Shown: positions 33,757-42,853, counted from the first letter of the stretch. The stretch is 64,000 bases of DNA from Rhizobium laguerreae (GCF_002008165.1 NZ_MRDM01000002.1:558001-622000), one strand, 5' to 3'. The notes: generated by a model not told the origin, from the sequence alone. A program made the numbers and translations.

Positions 33757-36174
33757 ATGACGAAGAAAACGTCTGTAGCGAGCAGCACTGCCTACCCTGT
33801 TCTGCCCCTGCGCGACATCGTGGTTTTCCCGCATATGATCGTGCCGCTGTTCGTCGGACGGGAAAAGTCGATCCGTGCGCTCGAAGAGGTCATGGGTTCC
33901 GACAAGCAGATCATGCTGGTGACGCAGATCAACGCCAGCGACGACGATCCGGATCCTTCCGCGATCCACAATGTCGGCACCGTGGCGAACGTGCTGCAGC
34001 TCCTGAAGTTGCCCGACGGCACCGTGAAGGTTCTCGTCGAAGGCCGCGCCCGCGCCGAGATCGACACCTATACCAGCCGCGAGGATTTCTATGAGGCGCT
34101 CGGCCATGTGCTCGAGGAGCCGCATGACGATCCGGTCGAACTGGAAGCCTTGTCGCGTTCGGTCGTTTCCGAATTCGAGAGCTACGTGAAGCTCAACAAG
34201 AAGATTTCGCCCGAAGTGGTCGGCGCCGCCAGCCAGATCGACGACTATTCCAAGCTCGCCGATACGGTCGCCTCGCATCTGTCCATCAAGATCACCGAGA
34301 AGCAGGAGATGCTGGAGACCACCAGCGTCAAGCAGCGCCTTGAAAAGGCCCTCGGCTTCATGGAAGGCGAGATCTCGGTGCTGCAGGTCGAAAAGCGCAT
34401 CCGCTCGCGCGTCAAGCGCCAGATGGAGAAGACCCAGCGCGAATACTACCTCAATGAACAGATGAAGGCGATCCAGAAGGAACTCGGCGACGGCGAGGAA
34501 GGCCGCGACGAGATGAGCGAACTGGAAGAGCGCATCTCCAAGACCAAATTGTCCAAGGAGGCCCGTGAAAAGGCCGATGCGGAGCTGAAGAAGCTGCGCC
34601 AGATGAGCCCGATGTCGGCGGAAGCCACGGTCGTGCGCAATTATCTGGACTGGCTGCTCGGCATTCCCTGGGGCAAGAAGTCGAAGATCAAGGCTGATCT
34701 CAACAATGCCGAGAAGATCCTCGAAGCCGATCACTTCGGTCTCGACAAGGTCAAGGAGCGCATCGTCGAATATCTGGCCGTGCAGGCCCGTGCCACCAAG
34801 ATCAAAGGCCCGATCCTCTGCCTCGTCGGTCCTCCGGGTGTCGGCAAGACCTCGCTCGCCCAGTCGATCGCCAAGGCGACCGGCCGTGAGTATGTCCGCA
34901 TGGCGCTTGGCGGCGTTCGCGACGAAGCCGAAATCCGCGGTCACCGCCGCACCTATATCGGCTCGATGCCCGGCAAGGTCATCCAGTCGATGAAGAAGGC
35001 GAAGAAGTCCAACCCGCTCTTCCTGCTCGACGAGATCGACAAGCTCGGCCAGGACTATCGCGGCGATCCGTCCTCGGCCCTGCTCGAAGTGCTCGATCCG
35101 GCCCAGAACATGACCTTCATGGACCACTATCTGGAAGTCGAATACGACCTGTCGGATGTGATGTTCATCACGACGGCGAATACGCTGAATATTCCAGCAC
35201 CCCTGATGGACCGCATGGAGATCATCCGTATCGCCGGCTACACTGAGGATGAAAAGCGCGAAATCGCCAAGCGACACCTGCTGCCGAAGGCCATCAAGGA
35301 ACATGCGTTGCAGCCGGAAGAGTTCTCGGTCAGCGACGACGCCCTGATGGCGATCAGCCAGCAGTACACCCGCGAAGCCGGCGTCCGCAACTTCGAACGC
35401 GAATTGATGAAACTCGCCCGCAAAGCGGTCACCGAGATCATCAAGGGCAAGACGAAGGCCGTTCACGTGACGGCTGCCAACATCTCCGACTACCTGGGCG
35501 TCCCGCGCTTCCGCCATGGCGAAGCAGAGGGCGAGGATCAGGTCGGCGTCGTGACCGGTCTTGCCTGGACGGAAGTCGGTGGCGAGCTGCTCACCATCGA
35601 AGGCGTGATGATGCCGGGCAAGGGCCGCATGACGGTCACCGGCAATCTGAAGGAAGTCATGAAGGAATCAATCTCGGCAGCGGCCTCCTATGTCCGCTCG
35701 CGCGCTGTCGATTTCGGCATCGAGCCGCCGCGCTTCGACAAGAGCGACATCCACGTGCACGTGCCGGAAGGCGCGACGCCGAAGGATGGCCCCTCGGCCG
35801 GCGTCGCCATGGCAACCGCGATCGTCTCGATCATGACCGGGATCCCGGTGGACAGGCATGTGGCCATGACAGGTGAAATCACCCTTCGCGGCCGTGTGCT
35901 GCCGATCGGCGGTCTCAAGGAAAAGCTGCTCGCAGCGCTTCGCGGCGGCATCAAGAAGGTGCTGATTCCGGAGGAAAACGCCAAGGACCTGGCGGAGATT
36001 CCTGATAACGTGAAGAACAACATGGAAATCATCCCGGTATCCCGCATGGGCGAGGTGATCAAGCATGCGCTGATCCGGCGGCCGGAGCCGATCGAATGGG
36101 ACGGCACGGTGGAAACGCCGGTCATCGCAACGGTCGAAGGCCTCGATGAGACAGGCGCAACCATAGCGCATTGA
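33757..36174 (+). CDS. lon: ATP-dependent protease Lon
   Basis: This 805-aa homo-hexameric AAA+ serine protease degrades misfolded and regulatory proteins. The N-terminal substrate-binding domain begins YPVLPLRDIVVFPHMIVPLF and has a coiled coil near 200-270. Walker A is GPPGVGKTSLAQ near residue 357 and Walker B is FLLDEIDKLG. The C-terminal protease domain has the catalytic serine in PKDGPSAGVAMAT (Ser680) with the family Lys in the following GEITLRGRVLPIGGLKEK region. A GGAAAGGA site precedes the ATG, and a strong terminator follows. Confidence 0.99.
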   Translation: MTKKTSVASSTAYPVLPLRDIVVFPHMIVPLFVGREKSIRALEEVMGSDKQIMLVTQINASDDDPDPSAIHNVGTVANVLQLLKLPDGTVKVLVEGRARAEIDTYTSREDFYEALGHVLEEPHDDPVELEALSRSVVSEFESYVKLNKKISPEVVGAASQIDDYSKLADTVASHLSIKITEKQEMLETTSVKQRLEKALGFMEGEISVLQVEKRIRSRVKRQMEKTQREYYLNEQMKAIQKELGDGEEGRDEMSELEERISKTKLSKEAREKADAELKKLRQMSPMSAEATVVRNYLDWLLGIPWGKKSKIKADLNNAEKILEADHFGLDKVKERIVEYLAVQARATKIKGPILCLVGPPGVGKTSLAQSIAKATGREYVRMALGGVRDEAEIRGHRRTYIGSMPGKVIQSMKKAKKSNPLFLLDEIDKLGQDYRGDPSSALLEVLDPAQNMTFMDHYLEVEYDLSDVMFITTANTLNIPAPLMDRMEIIRIAGYTEDEKREIAKRHLLPKAIKEHALQPEEFSVSDDALMAISQQYTREAGVRNFERELMKLARKAVTEIIKGKTKAVHVTAANISDYLGVPRFRHGEAEGEDQVGVVTGLAWTEVGGELLTIEGVMMPGKGRMTVTGNLKEVMKESISAAASYVRSRAVDFGIEPPRFDKSDIHVHVPEGATPKDGPSAGVAMATAIVSIMTGIPVDRHVAMTGEITLRGRVLPIGGLKEKLLAALRGGIKKVLIPEENAKDLAEIPDNVKNNMEIIPVSRMGEVIKHALIRRPEPIEWDGTVETPVIATVEGLDETGATIAH

Positions 36175-36216
36175 GTGGCCTTTGCCACATTTATGCCCAA
36201 TTGGCCCTAAACACGC

Positions 36217-36247
36217 AAAAAGGCTGGCGGAAACGCCAGCCTTTTTT
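36217..36247 (+). terminator. Rho-independent terminator after lon
   Basis: AAGGCTGGCG, a GAAA loop and CGCCAGCCTT are followed by T residues. The A run before and T run after make it potentially bidirectional. Confidence 0.92.
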
Positions 36248-36380
36248 GTGAAAACGTCATGTAGACGCTTGCTTTTCCTTGATTTGCAGGGCTTTTGGGT
36301 TTTCGGCGGGCCTGATGAAACCTATTCTGCGCCTAGCTTACTTTTGAGTCGTTTCATACCATTTAGAAAGGGGTGGAAAC

Positions 36381-36656
36381 ATGAACAAGAATGAACTCGT
36401 GTCCGCAGTAGCCGAAAAGGCAGGACTGACGAAGTCTGACGCGGCTTCCGCTGTTGACGCGGTTTTTGACGTTGTCCAGGCTGAACTCAAGAACAAGGGC
36501 GACATCCGCCTCGCGGGTTTCGGCAGCTTCACCGTTTCTCATCGTGCCGCATCGAAGGGCCGTAACCCGTCGACGGGCGCTGAAGTCGACATTCCGGCTC
36601 GCAACGTTCCGAAATTCACGCCCGGCAAGGGCCTGAAGGACGCCGTCAACGGCTGA
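36381..36656 (+). CDS. hupB: HU family DNA-binding protein
   Basis: This 91-aa nucleoid protein is a homodimer that bends DNA. It has MNKNELVSAVAEKAGLTKSDA, then RLAGFGSFTVSHRAA, and the DNA-contacting arm GRNPSTGAEVDIPARNVPKF ending in TPGKGLKDAVNG. The arm is conserved. AAAGGGGTGG precedes the ATG. lon-hupB is a common order in alphaproteobacteria. A terminator with a preceding small hairpin follows. Confidence 0.98.
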   Translation: MNKNELVSAVAEKAGLTKSDAASAVDAVFDVVQAELKNKGDIRLAGFGSFTVSHRAASKGRNPSTGAEVDIPARNVPKFTPGKGLKDAVNG

Positions 36657-36675
36657 TCTGAGATTGATTATCCGT

Positions 36676-36738
36676 CAGCCGGAAACGAGACCGGCTGTGC
36701 AGGATTTGAGAGGGGTTCGGCTTTGCCGGACCCCTTTT
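36676..36738 (+). terminator. Double hairpin terminator after hupB
   Basis: CAGCCGG/CCGGCTG (36676-36697) is followed by a stronger stem, GGGGTTCGGC/GCCGGACCCC with a TTT loop (36712-36734), and TTTT. The second is the likely terminator. Confidence 0.82.
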
Positions 36739-36750
36739 GCTTGGCGAGCC

Positions 36751-37066
36751 TTGCTGTCGCCCGGGCTTATCACCAAGAGCCTGACAGGCATCGAACGGCC
36801 GGAGACGATCACCGTCTTGGTGCTCGTTGCTGGCGGGGCTGCTGACTGCCGTAGCGCAGTATTTCCTCACGCTTGCCTACGCCGCGGCCGATGCCGCCTA
36901 CGTCCAGCCGTTCGACGATCTAAAGCTGCCGTTGAACGTGTTCGCCGGTTGGCTGTTCTTCGGTTATGCGCCGGCCGGCTACCTCTGGCTGGGAGCGGCT
37001 CTCATCCTGTCTGCTTCGCTGTTCATCATGCGAAACGAGATGCGCCGGGAGCGCAAACCAGCCTGA
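36751..37066 (+). pseudogene. Remnant of an EamA/DMT-family permease
   Basis: Two frames carry pieces of one DMT permease. GLITKSLTGIERPETITVLV is read in one frame, then a shift near 36830 leads to LLAGLLTAVAQYFLTLAYAA and YVQPFDDLKLPLNVFAGWLF, ending in IMRNEMRRERK at 37066. In intact relatives the TG-ERPETI helix end and the last EamA helices are separated by about 50-60 more residues. The N-terminal half is absent. It is thus a decayed gene with a frameshift, an internal deletion and a lost start, lying right behind the hupB terminator. Confidence 0.72.
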
Positions 37067-37091
37067 AATGATCTGACGCAAAATGCCGCAT

Positions 37092-37120
37092 CTGTCATGC
37101 TTCTGTCATGCCTCTGTCAT
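37092..37120 (+). promoter_or_regulatory. Triple PHO box (PhoB binding site)
   Basis: CTGTCAT occurs three times at exact 11-bp steps (37092, 37103, 37114), which is one helical turn. PHO boxes consist of such 11-bp direct repeats, so PhoB-P binding under phosphate starvation is strongly suggested. The site lies about 55 bp before the start of the phytase-like protein. Confidence 0.82.
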
Positions 37121-37172
37121 GCCGCGCGCGCAGAAAACTCCTGTTTCGAATGTTCGACACATGGGGGATTTC

Positions 37173-39362
37173 ATGACAATTTCATCGCGCAAGGCAGCGC
37201 TTGCTGCCGTGCTTCTCGCATCCGTCGCTTTTCCGGCCGCGGCCGAGCCGGTTTTCAACCGCATCGCCTCGTTCCCGGTTGCGGCGAACCTGCCTGTCGA
37301 TAAGGACAAGCTTTCGGTGAGCTCCGCCGAGATCATCACCGCGACCGACGACGGCAACACGCTGATCTATAGCGACAGCCCGCTCGGCGCGATCGGCTTT
37401 ATCGACATTACCGATGCCAAGGCCCCGAAGGCCGGCGGCGCGCTGATGATGGGCGGCGAGCCGACTTCAGTCACCTCGAGCGCCGGCAAGGCGCTCGTTG
37501 CCGTCAACACCTCCGAAAGCAAGGCGAAGCCCTCGGGCCGTCTCGCGATCGTCGACGTGGCGACCAAGAAGATCGAAAGCACGTGCGATCTCGGTGGTCA
37601 GCCGGATTCGATCGCCCTCAACAAAGACAAGACGCTCGGCACCATCGCAATCGAAAACGAGCGCGACGAAGACGTCAATGATGGCAAGATCCCGCAGATG
37701 CCGGCCGGCGACCTCGTCGTCTTCCAGGTCAAAAACGGCACCGTCGATTGCGGCACTATCAAACACGTAGCGCTGACCGGCGTCGCCCCTGAAGATCCGG
37801 AGCCGGAATTCGTCGCCTTCAACGGCCTGAACGAGATTGCCCTGACGCTGCAGGAAAACAACGAGATCGTCATCATCGACGCCAACACGGCTGAAGTGAA
37901 GACGCATTTCTCCGCCGGCAGCGTCGATCTCTCCGGTATCGACACCAAGCGTGACGGCGCCCTGAAATTCTCAGGCGAAGCCAAAGGCGTTCTGCGCGAG
38001 CCCGACGCCGTGAAGTGGCTGGACGACAACCGCCTCGTCGTCGCCAATGAAGGCGACTATCAGGGCGGCTCGCGCGGCTTCACCATCTTCGACAAGACGG
38101 GCAAGCTTCTCTACGAATCGGGCGCCTCCTTCGAACGCGCCGTCGCCCATATCGGCCACTATCCGGAAAGCCGCTCGGGATCGAAGGGTGTCGAGCCCGA
38201 AGGCCTTGAAGCCGCCATGTTCGGCGACATCAAGTATTTCTTCCTGCTCGCCGAACGTGCTTCGGTCGTCGGCGTCTATAAGGATACCGGCGCCGATCCC
38301 GAACTCGTCCAGTTGCTGCCATCCGGCATTTCGCCGGAAGGCGCGATCGCCATTCCCGCGCGCAATCTTCTTGCGACCGCCAACGAGGTCGATCTCGGCA
38401 AGGACGGCGGAACGCGCTCGCATGTGATGATCTACGAGCGCTCGGAGGGCGAGAAGGCCTATCCGCAGATCGTCTCCGCCGAGAAGGACGGCAATCCGAT
38501 CGGCTTTGCAGCCCTTTCGGGTCTCGCCGCCGTTCCGGGCAAACCGGGCATGCTCTACGCCGTCAGCGACAGCGTTCTGGGCTCACAGCCGACGATCTAC
38601 ACGATCGATGCCAGCAAGAAGCCGGCCGTCATCACCGACGCCCTCGTCGTCAAGCGTGACGGCACCCCGGCCCAGAAGCTCGACATCGAAGGCATCGCAG
38701 CCGCCGCCGATGGCTCCTTCTGGCTCGCCTCGGAAGGCTACAGCGAGCGTCTCGTCCCGCACGCGCTCTACAACGTCAACGCCAAGGGCGACATCAAGGC
38801 CGAGATCGCCCTGCCGAAGGAGCTCGTCGCCAACGAAATCCGCTACGGCTTCGAAGGCGTGGCCATTGTCGGCACCGGCGACGACACCATGCTCTGGATG
38901 GCGGTCCAGCGCGAGTGGAGCGACGACGAGAAGGGCTTCGTCAAGCTCGTCTCCTACAATCCGAAGAAGAAGGAATGGGGTGCCGTTCGCTATCCGCTCG
39001 ACAAGACGGAAAGCGGCTGGGTCGGTTTGTCGGAAATCTCCGTCCAGGGCGACAGCGTCTACATCATCGAGCGCGACAACCTCGTCGGCCATGCCGCCAG
39101 GCTGAAGAAGCTTTACAAGGTTGCGATATCGGAGCTGAAGCCCGCCAAGCTCGGCGGCGAGTTGCCCGTCGTCAAGAAGACCGAAGCCCATGACTTCCTC
39201 GGTGAACTGAAGTCTGCGACCAACGGCTATGTGCTGGACAAGCTCGAAGGCTTCACTTTCGACGCGTCGGGCAAGCCCTACGCGGTCACCGACAATGACG
39301 GCGTCAGCGACTCCTCCGGCGAGACCCTGTTCTTCCCGGTCGACCTGACCGCCACGAACTGA
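37173..39362 (+). CDS. Secreted phytase-like esterase (esterase-like activity of phytase)
   Basis: This 729-aa exported protein has a signal peptide MTISSRKAALAAVLLASVAF ending in AAA|EP. The N-terminal half has beta-propeller-like blades (SPLGAIGFIDITDAKAPKAG, LVVANEGDYQGGSRGFTIFD). The C-terminal half holds the phytase-like esterase region (VPGKPGMLYAVSDSVLG, LDIEGIAAAADGSFWLASEG, KLEGFTFDASGKPYAVTDND). It probably releases phosphate from organic phosphoesters in the periplasm or outside. The triple PHO box upstream supports a phosphate-starvation role. The start follows GGGGGA. Confidence 0.86.
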   Translation: MTISSRKAALAAVLLASVAFPAAAEPVFNRIASFPVAANLPVDKDKLSVSSAEIITATDDGNTLIYSDSPLGAIGFIDITDAKAPKAGGALMMGGEPTSVTSSAGKALVAVNTSESKAKPSGRLAIVDVATKKIESTCDLGGQPDSIALNKDKTLGTIAIENERDEDVNDGKIPQMPAGDLVVFQVKNGTVDCGTIKHVALTGVAPEDPEPEFVAFNGLNEIALTLQENNEIVIIDANTAEVKTHFSAGSVDLSGIDTKRDGALKFSGEAKGVLREPDAVKWLDDNRLVVANEGDYQGGSRGFTIFDKTGKLLYESGASFERAVAHIGHYPESRSGSKGVEPEGLEAAMFGDIKYFFLLAERASVVGVYKDTGADPELVQLLPSGISPEGAIAIPARNLLATANEVDLGKDGGTRSHVMIYERSEGEKAYPQIVSAEKDGNPIGFAALSGLAAVPGKPGMLYAVSDSVLGSQPTIYTIDASKKPAVITDALVVKRDGTPAQKLDIEGIAAAADGSFWLASEGYSERLVPHALYNVNAKGDIKAEIALPKELVANEIRYGFEGVAIVGTGDDTMLWMAVQREWSDDEKGFVKLVSYNPKKKEWGAVRYPLDKTESGWVGLSEISVQGDSVYIIERDNLVGHAARLKKLYKVAISELKPAKLGGELPVVKKTEAHDFLGELKSATNGYVLDKLEGFTFDASGKPYAVTDNDGVSDSSGETLFFPVDLTATN

Positions 39363-39385
39363 GCTTCTGACAGTTACACGACAGA

Positions 39386-39414
39386 AAAATGGCCGGGCGG
39401 AAACCCGGCCATTT
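39386..39414. terminator. Bidirectional terminator between convergent genes
   Basis: AAAATGGCCGGG (39386-39397) pairs with CCCGGCCATTTT (39403-39414). The A-rich and T-rich flanks serve both the phytase-like gene and the converging aldo/keto reductase gene. Confidence 0.88.
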
Positions 39415-39451
39415 TGCCTTTCGGCCATTTGCATTTTGGAATATCGATGGC

Positions 39452-40438
39452 CTACCAGCGTTGATGCACATGCGGCGCAATCAACCGCTCATAGATCTCG
39501 CGCGTTGCCGCCATGACATCGGCTGACAGCGGCGCAAGGTCGGCGGCAGCCGCGTTGGCCCTGGCCTGCTCGGCATTGCGGGCGCCGGGGATCACGACGG
39601 TGACAGCGTCGCTCATCAGAATCCAGCGGAGCGCGAAGGCAGCCATGGTCGTGCCCTCGGGCACCAGCTTGCGCACCTCTTCCACCGCCTGCAGGCCGAC
39701 CTCGAAGGGAACGCCGGCAAAGGTCTCGCCGACATCGAAGGCCTCGCCGTTGCGGTTGAAATTGCGGTGGTCGTCGCTGGCAAAATGTGTGTCCCGGGTG
39801 ATCTTGCCGGAGAGAAGACCGCTGGCGAGCGGCACACGGGCGATGATCGCCACATTCCTGCGGCGCGCTTCCTGGACGAACAGGTGGTCGGGGCGCTGGC
39901 GGAAGATGTTGTAGATGATCTGGATGCTGACGACGCCGGGATATTCGATCGCCTTCAGCCCGTCTTCGACCTTTTCGACGCTGACGCCGTAACCCTTGAT
40001 CTTGCCGGCCTTCTGCAGCGCGTTCAGGCTCTCGAAGATCTCAGGTTGGTAAAGCGCGTCGCGCGGCGGGCAGTGGAGCTGCACGAGGTCGAGGCTGTCG
40101 ACGGCAAGATTCGCCAGGCTGCGGTCGATAAAGCCTTCGAGATTAGCCTTGGTGTAACCTTCGGCGACATGCGGATTAAGGCGGCGGCCGGCCTTGGTGG
40201 CAACCATCGGCCGTTCGCCGCCACGCGTCTTCAGCACGTCGGCGATGATCTTTTCCGAGCGGCCGTCGCCATAGACATCCGCCGTATCGATGAATGTCAT
40301 GCCGGCATCGAGCGCGGCATTGAGCGCCGCGCGTCCGTCCGCCTCGCTGATATCACCCCAGGAGCCGCCGATCTGCCATGCGCCGAAGCCGACATTGGTG
40401 ACGGTGAAGGGCATGCGGCCAAAAGCATGGTGTTTCAT
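39452..40438 (-). CDS. Aldo/keto reductase
   Basis: This 328-aa NADPH-dependent reductase has a TIM-barrel fold. The catalytic tetrad is seen in FIDTADVYGDGRSE (Asp, Tyr), MVATKAG (Lys) and LVQLHCPP (His). The cofactor-binding end has VTVVIPGARNAEQARANAAA. It is divergent from a hydroxynitrile-lyase-like cupin gene 147 bp away; the two may act on related carbonyl compounds. The substrate is not known. Confidence 0.93.
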   Translation of the reverse strand: MKHHAFGRMPFTVTNVGFGAWQIGGSWGDISEADGRAALNAALDAGMTFIDTADVYGDGRSEKIIADVLKTRGGERPMVATKAGRRLNPHVAEGYTKANLEGFIDRSLANLAVDSLDLVQLHCPPRDALYQPEIFESLNALQKAGKIKGYGVSVEKVEDGLKAIEYPGVVSIQIIYNIFRQRPDHLFVQEARRRNVAIIARVPLASGLLSGKITRDTHFASDDHRNFNRNGEAFDVGETFAGVPFEVGLQAVEEVRKLVPEGTTMAAFALRWILMSDAVTVVIPGARNAEQARANAAAADLAPLSADVMAATREIYERLIAPHVHQRW

Positions 40439-40585
40439 GAAAAATCCTCCGTAGGTGATGAAAGGTGTTGGAATTATCAGTCGGGTGAGTCCGCGGCAAT
40501 TGCCGATCCAGCTTTGATTGGTCGCCTCGATGAAATATCGTCGCGATATAAGGCTTCAACCGCAATCAATGGAAAAGGAAAGATC

Positions 40586-40987
40586 ATGGAGATCAAACCC
40601 GTCGGCTCTCGCCCCTCGACGAAGCCACCGGCCGACTATTTCACCGGCGCCGTTCGCCAGGATCCGCTGATGGAAACGCCTGCGCCGGCACGGGCGAGGG
40701 CGGTCTCCGTCACCTTCGAACCCGGCGCCCGCACGGCCTGGCATACGCATCCGCTCGGCCAGACGCTGATCGTGACATCAGGCAAGGGCCTCGCCCAGAG
40801 TTGGGGTGGGGACATCCGCGAGATCCGCGCCGGCGATACCGTCTGGTTCGCGCCGGGCGAAAAACATTGGCACGGTGCTGCCCCGGATACGGCGATGACG
40901 CACATCGCCATTCATGAGGCGCTGGACGGCAATCACGTCGACTGGATGGAAAAGGTCAGCGACGAGCAATATTCCGGCAAGGCCTGA
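40586..40987 (+). CDS. Cupin related to manganese hydroxynitrile lyases
   Basis: This 133-aa single-domain cupin has metal ligand candidates His53, His55, Gln59 (AWHTHPLGQTL) and His94 (PGEKHWHG), plus His106 in MTHIAIHEAL. These positions coincide with those I recall for the bacterial Mn-cupin (R)-hydroxynitrile lyase group; many homologues are annotated only as cupins. Whether it acts on cyanohydrins or on another carbonyl substrate is unknown. AAAGGAAAG precedes the ATG. It is divergent from the aldo/keto reductase. Confidence 0.85.
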   Translation: MEIKPVGSRPSTKPPADYFTGAVRQDPLMETPAPARARAVSVTFEPGARTAWHTHPLGQTLIVTSGKGLAQSWGGDIREIRAGDTVWFAPGEKHWHGAAPDTAMTHIAIHEALDGNHVDWMEKVSDEQYSGKA

Positions 40988-41593
40988 TCAGAGCCGCTTC
41001 AGGCAATAGGAAAAATGCGCGTGCGATTCGACCGTCAGGAACTCGAATTGCCAGCCGTAATCCTTGCAGAATTTGGTAACCGCCTCGACGACACCATAGA
41101 CGATCGGCTTGACCGTATTGCCGGTGCAGAAATCATGCCCGGCAATGCGCCCCGTCCGCTTCACCTTCTTTTCGCAGAGCAGGAGTTCCTGCCAGGTGAG
41201 CTCGAAGGAATGATCGGTATCGATATAGGCCCAGTCGAGGAAATCGTCGTCGAATTCGGCAAGCTTCCCGAGCGATGTGCCCTGCATCAGGTGCAGCCGG
41301 CCGGCCTCGATCTCGGCCGCGAATTTCGTGTGGATCGAGTCGAGCCCGGAGCTGTAACGATCCATCGACCAGGGATCGATGAGGTAGAGCTGCGCCGGTC
41401 GGTTCTTTTCCAGGATCTCCGCCGTATATTCGCCGAAGGCTGCTCCGACCTCGACGCCGATGCCGCCGTTCGGAATCCGGTAGAGCAGCTCGCCGCGATC
41501 CGGCAGCAGCCGGGCGTTTTCCATATGATGGGCGCTGAGGGGGGTGCGCGGCATGCTCGCCCGGAGCGCCTGCCTTTCTTCACGTGTCTTCAT
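40988..41593 (-). CDS. Class I SAM-dependent methyltransferase (Methyltransf_24 type)
   Basis: This protein of about 201 aa has the SAM-binding motif I in IGVEVGAAFGEYTAEILEK, the acidic strand LYLIDPWSMDRY and the DWAYIDTDHSFELTWQEL segment, common in small O-methyltransferase-like proteins. Many neighbours of this type sit with glycosyl genes, but the acceptor here is unknown. The ATG at 41593 is preferred; an upstream extension to 41719 has no ribosome site. It converges with the cupin gene. Confidence 0.82.
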   Translation of the reverse strand: MKTREERQALRASMPRTPLSAHHMENARLLPDRGELLYRIPNGGIGVEVGAAFGEYTAEILEKNRPAQLYLIDPWSMDRYSSGLDSIHTKFAAEIEAGRLHLMQGTSLGKLAEFDDDFLDWAYIDTDHSFELTWQELLLCEKKVKRTGRIAGHDFCTGNTVKPIVYGVVEAVTKFCKDYGWQFEFLTVESHAHFSYCLKRL

Positions 41594-41757
41594 CTTGATC
41601 TCGGGATTGCGGGCGACTGACGGCCCTGATGCGGTTTGACGGGAAGGTAGGAGCAGCCGGCACCGATGACAACCGCATGACAGGAATTTGCTTCTTTCGA
41701 ACAAACCGCTAAGTTCCATCTGTGAACTGACGAAAAAGCCTCGGGAGGAGCGATTTC

Positions 41758-42111
41758 ATGAGACGCATGTGGCCTGAAGAATTCAACGCCATCATCAGCG
41801 AAGCTGAGGAGGTGGTGTTGGAAACACCAGCCGAGGCCGGCGAAGCGCCGCTGCAGCGCAAGGCGCTGAAGGCGCGAATCACCATGCAGGATTACGAGCG
41901 GATCTGGCCGCTCGCCGAAATGCGCTTCCGGCTTGGCGAAAGAGATGGCAAGGCCATCACGCTGATCACCACCAACCCCCACTATCATCCCTGGCACCCG
42001 AAGGACGGCGGCAGCGTCGACTCCGTGTCGGACAGCGGCCGCCACTACAAGACGGACTATCTCGTCGTCCACTTCCTGCTCGACGACGTGAAGGAAACGT
42101 CTCCCGCCTGA
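41758..42111 (+). CDS. Conserved hypothetical protein
   Basis: This 117-aa soluble protein is rich in acidic and charged residues (MRRMWPEEFNAIISEAEEVV, then ERIWPLAEMRFRLGERDGKA). A histidine/proline cluster, NPHYHPWHPKDGG, could bind a metal. I do not recognise the family. GGGAGGAG at a good distance supports the start. It is divergent from the methyltransferase gene and followed by glutathione peroxidase. Confidence 0.65.
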   Translation: MRRMWPEEFNAIISEAEEVVLETPAEAGEAPLQRKALKARITMQDYERIWPLAEMRFRLGERDGKAITLITTNPHYHPWHPKDGGSVDSVSDSGRHYKTDYLVVHFLLDDVKETSPA

Positions 42112-42244
42112 GGTGCTGAGGCCCGGTGCGGCCGGAAGTCGCACCGGCGTCCTGTGGAAGCCAAGTTGATCCCGACGCTGATGACAAGGGCGGCGATATC
42201 GCTAAGCTTTGGCGAAACATATCCTTACGAAATTGGAGGTTCCT

Positions 42245-42793
42245 GTGACGGGCAATGTGCTGGATATCCCGGTCAAGACTGTGGATGGTCGTCAAACGAC
42301 GCTCAACGAATACAAGGGCAGGGTGATTCTGATCGTTAACGTCGCCTCGAAATGCGGGCTAACCCCGCAGTATGACGGGCTGGAAAAGCTCTATGGAGAA
42401 AAGCGCGAGCGCGGCTTCGTCATCGCCGCCTTTCCCGCCAACGACTTCAAGGGCCAGGAGCCTGGCACCGACGCCGAGATCCTCGATTTCTGCACCAGCA
42501 CCTACGACGTCACCTTCCCGATCTTCTCGAAGATCTCGGTCAAGGGCGAGGCCCAGCACCCGCTTTACCGACAGCTGACCAAGTCGGGTGTCGCGACGAC
42601 GGGCGACGGCCCGATGCGCGAACGTCTGAAATCCCATGGGCTGACAGGTGGCGATGAGGACGACATCCTCTGGAACTTCGAAAAATTCCTGATCGGCCGC
42701 GACGGCAAGGTCGCCGCCCGTTTCGCGCCGGATGTGACGGCAGATGATTCGCGGCTCGTTTCGGCGGTCGAGAAAGAACTGGCGAAGGCATGA
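42245..42793 (+). CDS. Glutathione peroxidase (Cys type)
   Basis: This 182-aa thiol peroxidase reduces hydroperoxides using glutathione or thioredoxin. The peroxidatic cysteine lies in NVASKCGLTPQYDGLEKLY. The second family motif reads FPANDFKGQEPGTD, where FPCNQF is usual, so the resolving and Gln positions differ. The WNFEKFLIGRDG motif is intact. The GTG at 42245 is chosen because GGAGG precedes it at ideal spacing; TTG 42209 is the frame limit. Confidence 0.93.
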   Translation: MTGNVLDIPVKTVDGRQTTLNEYKGRVILIVNVASKCGLTPQYDGLEKLYGEKRERGFVIAAFPANDFKGQEPGTDAEILDFCTSTYDVTFPIFSKISVKGEAQHPLYRQLTKSGVATTGDGPMRERLKSHGLTGGDEDDILWNFEKFLIGRDGKVAARFAPDVTADDSRLVSAVEKELAKA

Positions 42794-42853
42794 ATGGTAG
42801 GGGATGGGGAATCCTCCAGACGGCAAGGCATGCCCATCACCCCAAGCACATGG

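Noticed and set aside
33664..35517. 617-codon minus-strand frame over lon
   Set aside because: It is antisense to lon, whose AAA+ and protease motifs are intact.
39367..39384. PHO-box-like pair (reverse CTGTCGT and CTGTCAG)
   Set aside because: It lies between convergent gene ends next to a terminator, with no gene start for it to control.
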